Below are positions 26,178 through 36,100 of a DNA stretch of 39,078 nt, piece by piece. Below the pieces are notes generated by a model. That model saw only the letters and a list, made by a program, of their open reading frames with translations, had not been told where the DNA came from and made no database searches. The stretch covers positions 1-39,078 of the forward strand of contig JASLKT010000002.1 in the NCBI GenBank assembly GCA_030747395.1. The letters run 5' to 3'. The translations under genes and the position numbers were made by a program. The first letter of the stretch is position 1. Every line of letters begins with the position of its first letter. This stretch comes from Candidatus Thalassarchaeaceae archaeon (GTDB taxonomy: Archaea; Thermoplasmatota; Poseidoniia; Poseidoniales; Thalassarchaeaceae).

Positions 26178-29100
26178 TCAACTGTCGTGTTCTAGCCACT
26201 CATCCATCTCTGGTGTTCTGTACCACCATTTGCCTTCATCATACCACCACTCGCACCCATTCTCATCAACCTTGTAATTAGGGTCATCCTCGGGAACGAG
26301 TTCCTCTTCAGGTTCTGCCTCAAGTTCAGTGGCTGGTTCGTCATTTGAGTGAACTATCGAGCGCTTTTTGGACTTCTTTTTGGGCTTCTTGAGAATTAAA
26401 CTCAACCCACCCCCAACGGCAATTAGTAAAATGACCACCGCGGAAATCAAAATCCATACAGTTGCACTCAAACCTTCCTCGGTATCTGGTGCGATATATG
26501 GGGTGTGACCTGTATTATCAGAATCATCACCGTTTGGATGAATGTCTTCTGGACAACCGGGGTTCTCCAAATTTTGCAGAGAGTTGGCATGAAGTGGGCA
26601 ACGATCAGGAGTTCGCGCACCAGGGATTAGTTGGCCGGGCCATGAAAGATTAACACGCATCTCATCGTCACTCCAAAGGCTGTTTGCGTAGTTGTCGTAG
26701 TAGCCATCACCGTCACTGTCCTTCCATTGGGTGTTGATGTTGGGTACAATGTCTTCTACGTTCGCCCAACCATCGCCATCAGAGTCAGTACATCCGCGTA
26801 GATTACCTGTTGATGTTCCCTCTTCATTCGGACAATCATCACCATCGGTACCATCAGGATTGTTACCAAATCCATCTCCGTCAGTGTCGACAGTTTGGGT
26901 TGGATCTTCAGGATATTGATCTACTGAGTCGATTGCGCCATCACCATCGGTATCACGTTCACTTTCTGAGCACCCATATGTTGCGGAAGATGGATTGTTG
27001 TCAACATCCAAGACTTCGGCCTCAGGTGTATTGAGGCACATATCGAGATCGTCGGTGACTCCATCGTAATCAGAATCGCGTTCGGATGGGGCACAACCTA
27101 GACCATCTACAAGTGTGATTTCTTCAGGTGGGGTTTCCTGACAGTTATCACCAAGAATGCCGGACAAACTATCCCCATAGCCATCACCATCCAAATCGGA
27201 ATGTTGACTTGGCTCATTGGGGAATGCATCATCGACATCTGCCCAACCATCACCATCCGTGTCAAGACAACCAATTCTACCACCCATATCTGATGTTCCT
27301 GCCTCGTCAGGGCAAGCATCAGCAAGGAATCCATCTGGGTTGTCTCCAAAACCATCACCATCTCGATCTTTATGCTGAGTAATATCTGACGGGAAGGCGT
27401 CTCCATATTCGGAAACTCTGATTCCATTAATCACATTCCCCCATGAATAATTATCACCGTAGCCATCACCATCGGCGTCGACCCATTGTGAAGGATTTCC
27501 AGGGAACATGTCATTCAAATCCGACCAGCCATCTCCATCTGTATCTGGGCATCCAAATCGATCTTGGTCAGATAAACCGTATTCCAATGGACAGTCGTCC
27601 GCCTGATATCCTTCAGGCTCATCTCCGAAGCCATCGCCATCCGTATCATTCCATTGGGTTGATTCTGAGGGGAATGCGTCGGCTGCGTCTGCCCAACTGT
27701 CCCCATCAGCATCTGGGCAACCCACTGTGGGCTGTGTACTCGTACCAGCAGAATTGGGACAATCGTCTTCCGTGTTGACCAGCCCATCTCCGTCATCATC
27801 ACGCTGGTTTTGAGCGCAACCAGATGCATCTACGGATAGTCCTGGTTCAGTATTCGTGCAATTGTCATCCCCATTCCAAACCCCATCGCCATCATCATCA
27901 GGTAAGAGATGTCGGAGGTCAATACCGATTCTGTCTCCGGCCATCACGCGCGAGAATGGGTCCAATCGAACAAATCCAATTTCATCGAAGTTGTCCTGAC
28001 CTTCTTCACTCAGCATCCATGAAAGGAATGGTCGAAGAATGTCGAGTTTGTCTTCGCGTATGACAAGACGATAATCATCCTGGAATGGCCAAACACCAGA
28101 TGTACTATTTTCAACCGAAGGGTGTATCGCTGGATTTCCAGCGGAAAGGGCATCTGCTGCCCCGTGCGTCCAATTGTCAAACAATGGAATATGATACGTT
28201 GTATTGCTCTGAATGGCAGCTCTCAATTCCGTGATTCCGATTACGTCATCGTTGTTTGAGGCACCATTGATGATTTCCTCACGAGTCTCTATGATATATC
28301 TCGCACGCCCAGATGGCGTATTTTCTCCTTCGAACCAGTCTTCTGGGAAACTACAATGGTCGCAGAACATGAATGCTGAAATCATCTGTGGTATCGAACG
28401 ATTTTCCCATCGATGGTAAATGTGGATTGGTTCATTTGGACAGGATGGATGTAAATCTCTCCATTCTGGTTCCCCATCCCCGTCGTCATTCGGTACAACA
28501 GAACTCCAAACCACTCCGGGATGAATCCCCGATGAGGAGAGTGTGGATTGAGATGCATCTGACAGAATCCATCGCAACTGTCCCATAGAAAGGCCCCCTG
28601 TCATGTTCAAACATTGGTGAGTCGCAGTATTCGGATCGACCATGAGGGAGGCTGGCATTCTTGCCACTGGTACTTCGATGAGTCTTGCACCGGTCGAGTC
28701 GCAATCGCGCATGCCACTGACTGAATAATTCGACAAGGTGGTTGTAAATCTCTCAGCAGCAGTACTGGATGATGCTGCAATCAATGGTGCATCTCCTTTA
28801 GGATTGACATCATTACACAAGAAATTCGTCGTTTGTATCGTCGTGCTGTTGAAGTGCATCGGAATGTAATCAGAGTGAGAATCTGCATATTCAAAGAAGC
28901 GTTCACCCATCAGTTCGCCTGTGACATCGCCACCCAGCCATGCATAAGCATCCGTTGAGAAATATGTGTAAATACGGCCATAATATCTAGCGCCGAAGTA
29001 TATCTTGGTCTCATCTAGCGACCAAGCGACGTCACGGGCACCACGACGTCCGGATGATTGTCCACCGCTACCGCCTGAGAAACTACCAAAACTGGCCTCA

Positions 29101-30134
29101 ACGGTCCAATCTGATGTGCGAACAATCCAAGTTGGATCATTGTCGCTGGTAGCAATGACGAAGTGTGTGCCTGCGTGATTGAAGGCAATCTCATTGACAT
29201 CACCACTGTAGGACATGGTATCCAAAAGAGTCCCATTAGAAGCGTAATAGATGTTGATGTCATTATCTGAACCTCCTGTCACAATCCAATTCCCATCTGG
29301 GCTCCAATCCAATCCAAGCGTGTAACCTGAATGATTGTGCACATTGAAGAATTCAGTCCCATTCGATGTCCAGAAAACGCTGAGTTCTTCACCATGAGTT
29401 GCTGCGACGAAACGCCCATCTGGACTTGTTTTAATGGTGTAAACATCGTCATCAAAATTTACGATATGAGCAATGGTCCAATTTGATGTATGGTAAGTTG
29501 TGACATTCTCATCCTTGCCACCAACATGGAGTAGGCTACCATTCGGGTTGAAGCGGGCTGCGTATGTATCATCATCATGGTTTGCAGAAAGATCAATCAA
29601 ATGTGTGGCTGTCTGAGTTGTCCAATCAATAGTGTATACATTCACTGATGCATTGTTGCTAGCCTCATATGCCGAAACAACGAGCATTGTTCCATTTGGA
29701 GTAAATGACAGGTCACGGGGATTGGATTGAATGGTCAACAGGGTTTTGATTTCATTTCCTGCCGCGTCGAGTAATTTAACGCAGTCACAACCATCAGCAC
29801 CGGCAAGAAGCATCCCGTTGGGTGCTACAGCGAGGGTGCGAGCCATCGAACTGCGGGAACTTGAGGTGGCAACGGTTCTGGCATAATTTGCGCCAACGAA
29901 ATCTGCCACCGTTCCTTGAATGATGTCAGGGGTTCCGTCGCCATCCGTATCAGGGCAACCAAGTTTTGTTGTTGTAGAGTTGCCAGGTGCAAAAGGGCAA
30001 TCGTCCACAGAATCATCGAATCCGTCGTTATCACCGTCTGCAGCAGAGGCTGGAGGATACCAAAACAAAACTGATGAAATCATCAGGAACGTCAAGAAAA
30101 TTGAGAGCCGTCGATTGGGGTTCACAATTCTCAC
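26178..30134 (-). CDS. Giant surface protein: beta-propeller, solute-binding-like domain, TSP3 calcium repeats, transmembrane anchor
   Basis: The 1318-residue protein begins with a signal peptide (1 to about 31), then a short TSP3-like calcium segment (33-70). Residues about 95-395 form a WD40/YVTN-like propeller with repeats such as FTPNGTMLVVSA, FNPNGSLLHVGG and WSPDGNWIVTGG. Residues about 450-725 resemble PstS-type periplasmic binding proteins (GGLSMGQLRWILS; later PFLSWMLSEEGQDNFDEIGF). About 745-1150 carry 14 DxDGDG-like calcium loops. A transmembrane helix (about 1224-1247) is followed by a lysine-rich stop, an acidic linker and a C-terminus with WWYDEGKWWYR. GTG 30134 is the chosen start; GTG at codon 4 is possible. 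It lies four bases after the subtilisin gene, so both are probably one operon. The ligand is unknown. Confidence 0.88.
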   Translation of the reverse strand: MRIVNPNRRLSIFLTFLMISSVLFWYPPASAADGDNDGFDDSVDDCPFAPGNSTTTKLGCPDTDGDGTPDIIQGTVADFVGANYARTVATSSSRSSMARTLAVAPNGMLLAGADGCDCVKLLDAAGNEIKTLLTIQSNPRDLSFTPNGTMLVVSAYEASNNASVNVYTIDWTTQTATHLIDLSANHDDDTYAARFNPNGSLLHVGGKDENVTTYHTSNWTIAHIVNFDDDVYTIKTSPDGRFVAATHGEELSVFWTSNGTEFFNVHNHSGYTLGLDWSPDGNWIVTGGSDNDINIYYASNGTLLDTMSYSGDVNEIAFNHAGTHFVIATSDNDPTWIVRTSDWTVEASFGSFSGGSGGQSSGRRGARDVAWSLDETKIYFGARYYGRIYTYFSTDAYAWLGGDVTGELMGERFFEYADSHSDYIPMHFNSTTIQTTNFLCNDVNPKGDAPLIAASSSTAAERFTTTLSNYSVSGMRDCDSTGARLIEVPVARMPASLMVDPNTATHQCLNMTGGLSMGQLRWILSDASQSTLSSSGIHPGVVWSSVVPNDDGDGEPEWRDLHPSCPNEPIHIYHRWENRSIPQMISAFMFCDHCSFPEDWFEGENTPSGRARYIIETREEIINGASNNDDVIGITELRAAIQSNTTYHIPLFDNWTHGAADALSAGNPAIHPSVENSTSGVWPFQDDYRLVIREDKLDILRPFLSWMLSEEGQDNFDEIGFVRLDPFSRVMAGDRIGIDLRHLLPDDDGDGVWNGDDNCTNTEPGLSVDASGCAQNQRDDDGDGLVNTEDDCPNSAGTSTQPTVGCPDADGDSWADAADAFPSESTQWNDTDGDGFGDEPEGYQADDCPLEYGLSDQDRFGCPDTDGDGWSDLNDMFPGNPSQWVDADGDGYGDNYSWGNVINGIRVSEYGDAFPSDITQHKDRDGDGFGDNPDGFLADACPDEAGTSDMGGRIGCLDTDGDGWADVDDAFPNEPSQHSDLDGDGYGDSLSGILGDNCQETPPEEITLVDGLGCAPSERDSDYDGVTDDLDMCLNTPEAEVLDVDNNPSSATYGCSESERDTDGDGAIDSVDQYPEDPTQTVDTDGDGFGNNPDGTDGDDCPNEEGTSTGNLRGCTDSDGDGWANVEDIVPNINTQWKDSDGDGYYDNYANSLWSDDEMRVNLSWPGQLIPGARTPDRCPLHANSLQNLENPGCPEDIHPNGDDSDNTGHTPYIAPDTEEGLSATVWILISAVVILLIAVGGGLSLILKKPKKKSKKRSIVHSNDEPATELEAEPEEELVPEDDPNYKVDENGCEWWYDEGKWWYRTPEMDEWLEHDS
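26535..27902 (-). repeat. DNA encoding the TSP3 calcium-repeat array
   Basis: This stretch encodes about 14 aspartate-rich loops of the form DxDGDGxxD, separated by 20-40 residues often containing DxFP, CP or GC. Pairs of loops alternate long and short spacing. The DNA looks repetitive because of this, and is a likely place for assembly error or repeat-number variation. Confidence 0.85.
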
Positions 30135-30138
30135 ACAG

Positions 30139-33100
30139 TCACTCAGTGTTTGATGGTGTCGCTTCCTCGTGCGAGACGACTACGTCGTCTGAAAACATGG
30201 AATCTGCTTCGTGAATTTCTTCTGAATCTGGTGCATCCCACGTGTCGTCATTTACTTCCTTTCGAGAGCGCATGGCTTGCAATACAGCAAGTATGAGGCT
30301 GATGATACCCAATGCGGCTAGATTTTCAAATGAACCAGGGGTCTTCAGTTGTTCACCGGCGGTTGCTTCTGGTGCGTCCAAAATTGTGTTGATTTGCAAT
30401 CGTTGCCGGTTGCCCGCAGCATCTGTCAGTTCAACTGTTGCTGACCATTCACCGGGCCCTTCACCAGCCGTGAATGATTCGGGCTGCATTCCTTCAAAGT
30501 CTGCACCAATACCAGATTCCGAAAATACATCAATATCACCGTTTTGAATGATGATTGACCATACGGCAACATCGTCGCTAAGAATTGACAAATCCACTGA
30601 AACTTGACACTCAGCTAGTTTGGGAACACCCCAAACTGGTGCGGTCGGTTTACGATCACAATGTGTTTGACTCCAAATGAGATTGGCATTCGGGGCTGTT
30701 CTGTCTGTGATAATCAATCGTGTATCTGAGAACATATTTCCGGCCAAATCGGTTTGCTGGGTAATCATTTCCCATTCACCTTCAATGATTGGTAAATTCG
30801 CTTCGATCTCAAATGAACCATCTTCTGAGCATTCTCCGCTACTGATGAGGCCGCTGATGTTTACAATGACTGGTAATCCAAACTCGCAATTGCCTTCTAC
30901 ATTTGCTATAGTTCGATATGTTGAATAGCCATTAATGGGTTCATTGACAGTCAAATCAGGATGTGTTTGATCCAGTGTCACAACCAATTCGTAGACGAAG
31001 GTTTTCTCCAATGCCTCAAGATGGAAGATGAGGTTGTTCACGCCAATTTTCAAATCAATTGGTACACTTACGTGACCATTTTCTACCGCGTAAATAGATC
31101 CATTTTCATCGTCGTTCCACCATTGATAGATTTGGTCTGGACCAAGTGAGATTTGAGCCCAGACTTGAGGTGTGTTGACATGTGTATCATTCCATGCAGC
31201 ATCGAGTATGGGCCAGTAAGTCTGTTCTGGGAGAATTACATCCACACAGCGCTCGGAAAGATTGGGGTCGACAATTCCCTCAATGGAAGTATAATCCCAA
31301 GCATAGATGCAGATTGTGTGATTTCCTGTATGCGCAAGTTCAACAAGTAATTCCTGACTTCCATTTTGGAATTCTCCGGACGACCATACACTTTCATTAT
31401 TCACTTCGACCCACTGGTAACTCAATTCACTGACATTCCAATCAATTTCGAGGTGGTGGTCAAGTAATATCTGATTCTCAGCAGGGGAGGACAGGTTAAT
31501 TTGGGGCGCTGTACGATCAATCAGTATCTCTGCGTTTTGTGATCCTGTATTATTCGCCCAGTCAGTGACAATTAATCTCAATTCATACAAATCATCGGCC
31601 CAATCTGTGAAATTTACAAGGAATAAGTTTTCTTCCATTATTGGGCTGTTTGAATATGGTATTTCATCCCACGGCGGGGAATTGTCAATTTGGCATTGAC
31701 TCTCCATTTCAGTTCCAGTAGAGGAGTAGATACTGAGGCAAATATTTCTCCCATCAAACAATCTAGAAATCGACACCTCAGCGACATTGAAATTGTAAGG
31801 ATCCGTTGATTGAACAGCGACTATGGCATCTCCCCATTCGGGAACCCTGATGGAGTTGAAGGATAACTGAGGAGTTGGGCCGGAATTGTCCGGGGCCCAA
31901 GGGTCATGTACCATTGTCGCATTAGCAGAATTCCAGTTTCCGGCTGGGTCTCTCGCGGTGAATGAAAATTCGTTGAGGTTGTGCCATTGCCAAGTGGATG
32001 TATCCCAGTGTTCGGCGGACGTTGGGTCGAATGCAGAACGGCCCCAAATGGTTGGTTGGAGTAGCAGGCTGAGATTCACCCGACCATCGTCATCGACTGG
32101 CAATTGAGTTCCATTCAACCAAAATGTTGCATCAGGGTCGGTGATTATCCAAGTATCATTCAATTGGGACTGGTTAGTGAACATTCGCCAATTGTTGATG
32201 GCAATGAGTGGGGCGATGTCGTCATGTTCGATACTGAGATGTGTTTGGTCCAATCGATTGGTTAAATCTAGCACTTGGGCTGAATACTCGTGCCATTGAT
32301 TGTCACTGGGCAGACTCCAATTCAACCAAGCAGAACGCAGGGTCAAGTCATTCCAACGGGCGGAAGTGGCGGAGTAATTGGCTGCATTGCCAGTCTGGGG
32401 AATCCATGAGGAGGAGTTGGTCAATTCAAGTCGATCGAAGTCCACACCGGATTCTTTCACCCAAACGTCGACAGTATGCCGACCTACAGATGTGACATTT
32501 AGATAAGCTCGAGTATTGATAAGTTGGTTTGGATATGAATTCACCCACGACCAATCGGTGGTGTATGTGCCTGCCAGATATGGTGCGGTTGATTGAGTCG
32601 AACCGTCAAGCCCGACATGAATCGTATTCGATGATTCACCATGCTGGTGCATTCTAACCCAAATCCAGTAAATTCCAGTTGCATCAAATTCAACTTCCCA
32701 AGAAAGTCTCGAACCGTTCGTGGAAAGGGCTGACTCGAATCCATCTGCGGACGAAGTCATGTATCCACTACCGGAATAGTTCGTTCCTGTACTCGCGAAC
32801 TCCCAATCTGGACTATCGCCAGAGAAAATCCCCATTGCAGATTCAGCTTCCAATGAAATTGTGTTGTTTTCCGTGGAATAATGATCACCCTGACTGTAAT
32901 GTCGATTGGAATTCCAATGCTGCCATAGTTCGAGTGTGTCGTTTCGAGGTGTGCCATCAATTGTTATCGTTTCAAATGATGATGAATTTGGCAGGGTGCC
33001 TGCAATTTGATTATCATAATCGAAACTAAGGCCACTAATATCGAATCCCGTGCCTTGATCGAGGGCGTCCAACGTAATGGGAATTGATTCATTTGTCCTC

Positions 33101-36100
33101 GTACCGTTCGGCAAAGAGAATGAAATCTCGGGAACAGGGTCTATGAGCGTGAAACTATAGGGTAATCGAATCAAACCTCCACTGGTTAGGGTGAGATCAA
33201 CAAAGCCCCCCCAAATACCGGCACTTTGGGGCCGATTCCAAGTAATATTCAGTTCGATTACACTCTCAGGAACCAATCCACCTAATGCGTTTGAACCATT
33301 GGTGTAGTTGTGAGCAATCTCTGAATCGTTCATTGATGTGTACCCTGTAATTGCAAGTTCATTTCCACCAATCTCTGACCAGCGCAACCAGAATGCAGTA
33401 CTGAATGATCGCAGGTCGTAACCGTGGACTACGACCCAGTAAGTATCTGCTTGCCCACCACCATAGGCAATTGATTCGTCACAGTTAAAATTACCAGAAT
33501 TGCCGACCTGTTCGCTACCCCAATCCAGAATCCCATTGCTATTTTTATCCCTGTAGAGATACATGTCTAGGTCAATACCCGATTGATGACAACCAATCTC
33601 AACTTCAATCAATTCATTCGAGCCGGCGGAAAATTCTCGGATGTAGGATGAGGATGTGACATCTTCTGGATCATCTTGGTAAGCGGTTTCACTTGGCAAA
33701 TATTGTGGTATGGTGAATCCATGTGCGTTGATTGAATCGACATCCAAATTAACCGTTGAACCGATACGATGGTGCGAAATCCCATTCATTTGTGTCCAAT
33801 CGGAAAGGGTAGTCGACAATCCAGCATCTAGTGGAGAAATGTAACCAACGGTAATATTCAGCGGATTGTCATTGGTATTGACCCCGTGCATGGCCGAATG
33901 TAACAGCATTTGTTTGGTGCCAGGTGTATCATCTGCAACGATGATTTCTCGACTGCCTCCCCCATTGGTGTAGTGGGCATATTTACCACTACCCTGATGC
34001 TGACCGACCGAACCGGTTTCCATCACGACTGTTCGTGGACCATAGGCGGCCGGGTCATCAAGATAGAAGGGGTGATCAGCTTCACTCATCCAGTGAACAT
34101 CAACATCTGTATAGGCATTGTCTGGCCAGTCAACATCAACGAGGATGGAACCATTTCCAGATAGGGATGTAGGCCAATCCATTGTCAAGAATTTCCAATC
34201 CCCAGACTCTGCCCTCCAACCCCAACGTTGCGCACCCTGTAACCAAGTTTCATCGTAGAGTGTTTGGTTGCTTACATTCCCATCAATATGGGTCGGAGCT
34301 ATCGAAAATGGGCCGCTAAAACCAACATTGGTAATGACTGGCCAAGTCCAGTCTCGGCTTGTGTTATTCGTCGTTGCATGGATTCTCAAACCATGCTGCT
34401 TGAGTCCTCCTCTCGCGCTGACTGGAACATCAATTGTCACATTCACTTGCGTTGAATTACCCGGGGGGATTGTCAGATCGGAGGGTGCTGATATCCACGA
34501 ATCATTTGCGGGTCCGAATGCAGTCCAGTCAAATTCAATATGGAGTGGATCTTTGTTTGGTTCCCTGACAAATTCACGCCATAGAGCGACAATGAGACCG
34601 TCACCTTCCCAATCATGTGGATTTCCCACCCGAACTTCAACCTGCCCAGATTCATACACATGTTCAGTAATCATTGCCAACTCATTTGATTCTGTCCAAT
34701 CTCCATCATCGACATAACTATCATTGTCGAAATCGCTGGTCCAATTTCCATCCCCATCGCTGTCTGTCCAGCGATAGATGCGAAGGTGGAGGCGGTTCTC
34801 AGATTGCAAGTTTTGATTGCCATCAAATCCCTCCCCCTCCATGACGGCTCGCGCGCGTACCAACGTGGCAGACGGAGGGAGTGACAAGTTGGCATCTCCG
34901 GCGATGTGGATTGGAAATGCCCAGTCTGGACGGCTTTGATGACCATCCCATGTCGTGTTATTGCCACTGTCTGTACTGTTCCAAACCATGTGGTGCCCGG
35001 CTACAGGAACGAGTTCTGATGGCGTCAATGTAACGTTCATTGGGACACTACCTGAATTAATCAAGGAAAGCTGCATAGTCTGATTATGACCAGGCAAGAT
35101 GTAGTTGAGATTGCCATCGCGATGGGCACCCTCATTCTGCCCGGTCATCCATGCTGCCGGACTGACCATCAAAGAGCCGTCATCCCCATCGAGGGCAGCG
35201 ACTGCTCGACTGGCATTCATCCAGCCACCACCTTGCACGAGAGGGTCATACCCTCGATCATCCGAAGTTGACATGACCAGGTCCCGGAAACTCTGAGAGT
35301 CTGGCCAAGCGCCCGAATTGTTCAACCATGCTTGGTAGATGATTGCTGCCAAACCTGCTGCTACTGGAGTGGCTAGTGATGTCCCTCCCCAAGTTGTGTA
35401 TGCATTGTTTGCGTTGGTTACTTCATTCAAGGTCTTATCACCAGTTGCAGACCAACCAACCGCAACGATATCGGGGTCGAGGCGGCTGACCGAATTAGGA
35501 CCGCGGTTTGACCATGAGGCAGACTCCCCCCATGTGCTGCCCTTGGAAGAAAATGCACCCACTGAAATGATGCCATGCGCCCCTCCCGGTGATGCAGTTG
35601 TCCCGTAACCGTGCCCACCATTCCCTACAGCGACAAAGTATGTCGTTTCAGGAGAATGTACTCGGGTTAACCAGTCTAGATAGAGAGACCAATAGTCTGC
35701 GCCATCATCGTGTGCTGCTGAATTTCCAAAAGAGAATGAACCAATTTGACCCTGGTCGTGTGATGTGCTCGCATTACCATCGTATCCTTCAGAAATAAAT
35801 CGGAATGAATCCAACCATGAACCGCCAGCATACAGATTTGAGACTGCGATAATATCGGCGCCCGGCGCCATTCCCAGTACCTTTCCATTGCTTACTACAC
35901 CCTGGGCAGAAACTGCAGATGCGCATAGCGTCCCATGGTTACCACCTGCTTCAGAAGCATCATTTAGCATCAGCAAAATCAGATCTCCAGCTCCAGCGAC
36001 ACGATTCTGGTAACCATTTCTAGCCGCATAGATATCGCCGTATGGCACTCCATTTACTCCATCGGAAATCCACCACAAAAGGCCTGCACTTTGATCCCAG

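Noticed and set aside
26178-26500. PGF-CTERM sorting signal on the TSP3 protein
   Set aside because: There is no PGF-like core before its transmembrane helix, and a 70-residue charged tail follows; it looks like an ordinary type I membrane anchor.
26535-27902. Regular DNA repeats that might suggest a CRISPR or tandem-repeat locus
   Set aside because: The periodicity comes from the encoded DxDGDG calcium loops. The units differ in length and sequence, and there are no uniform spacers.
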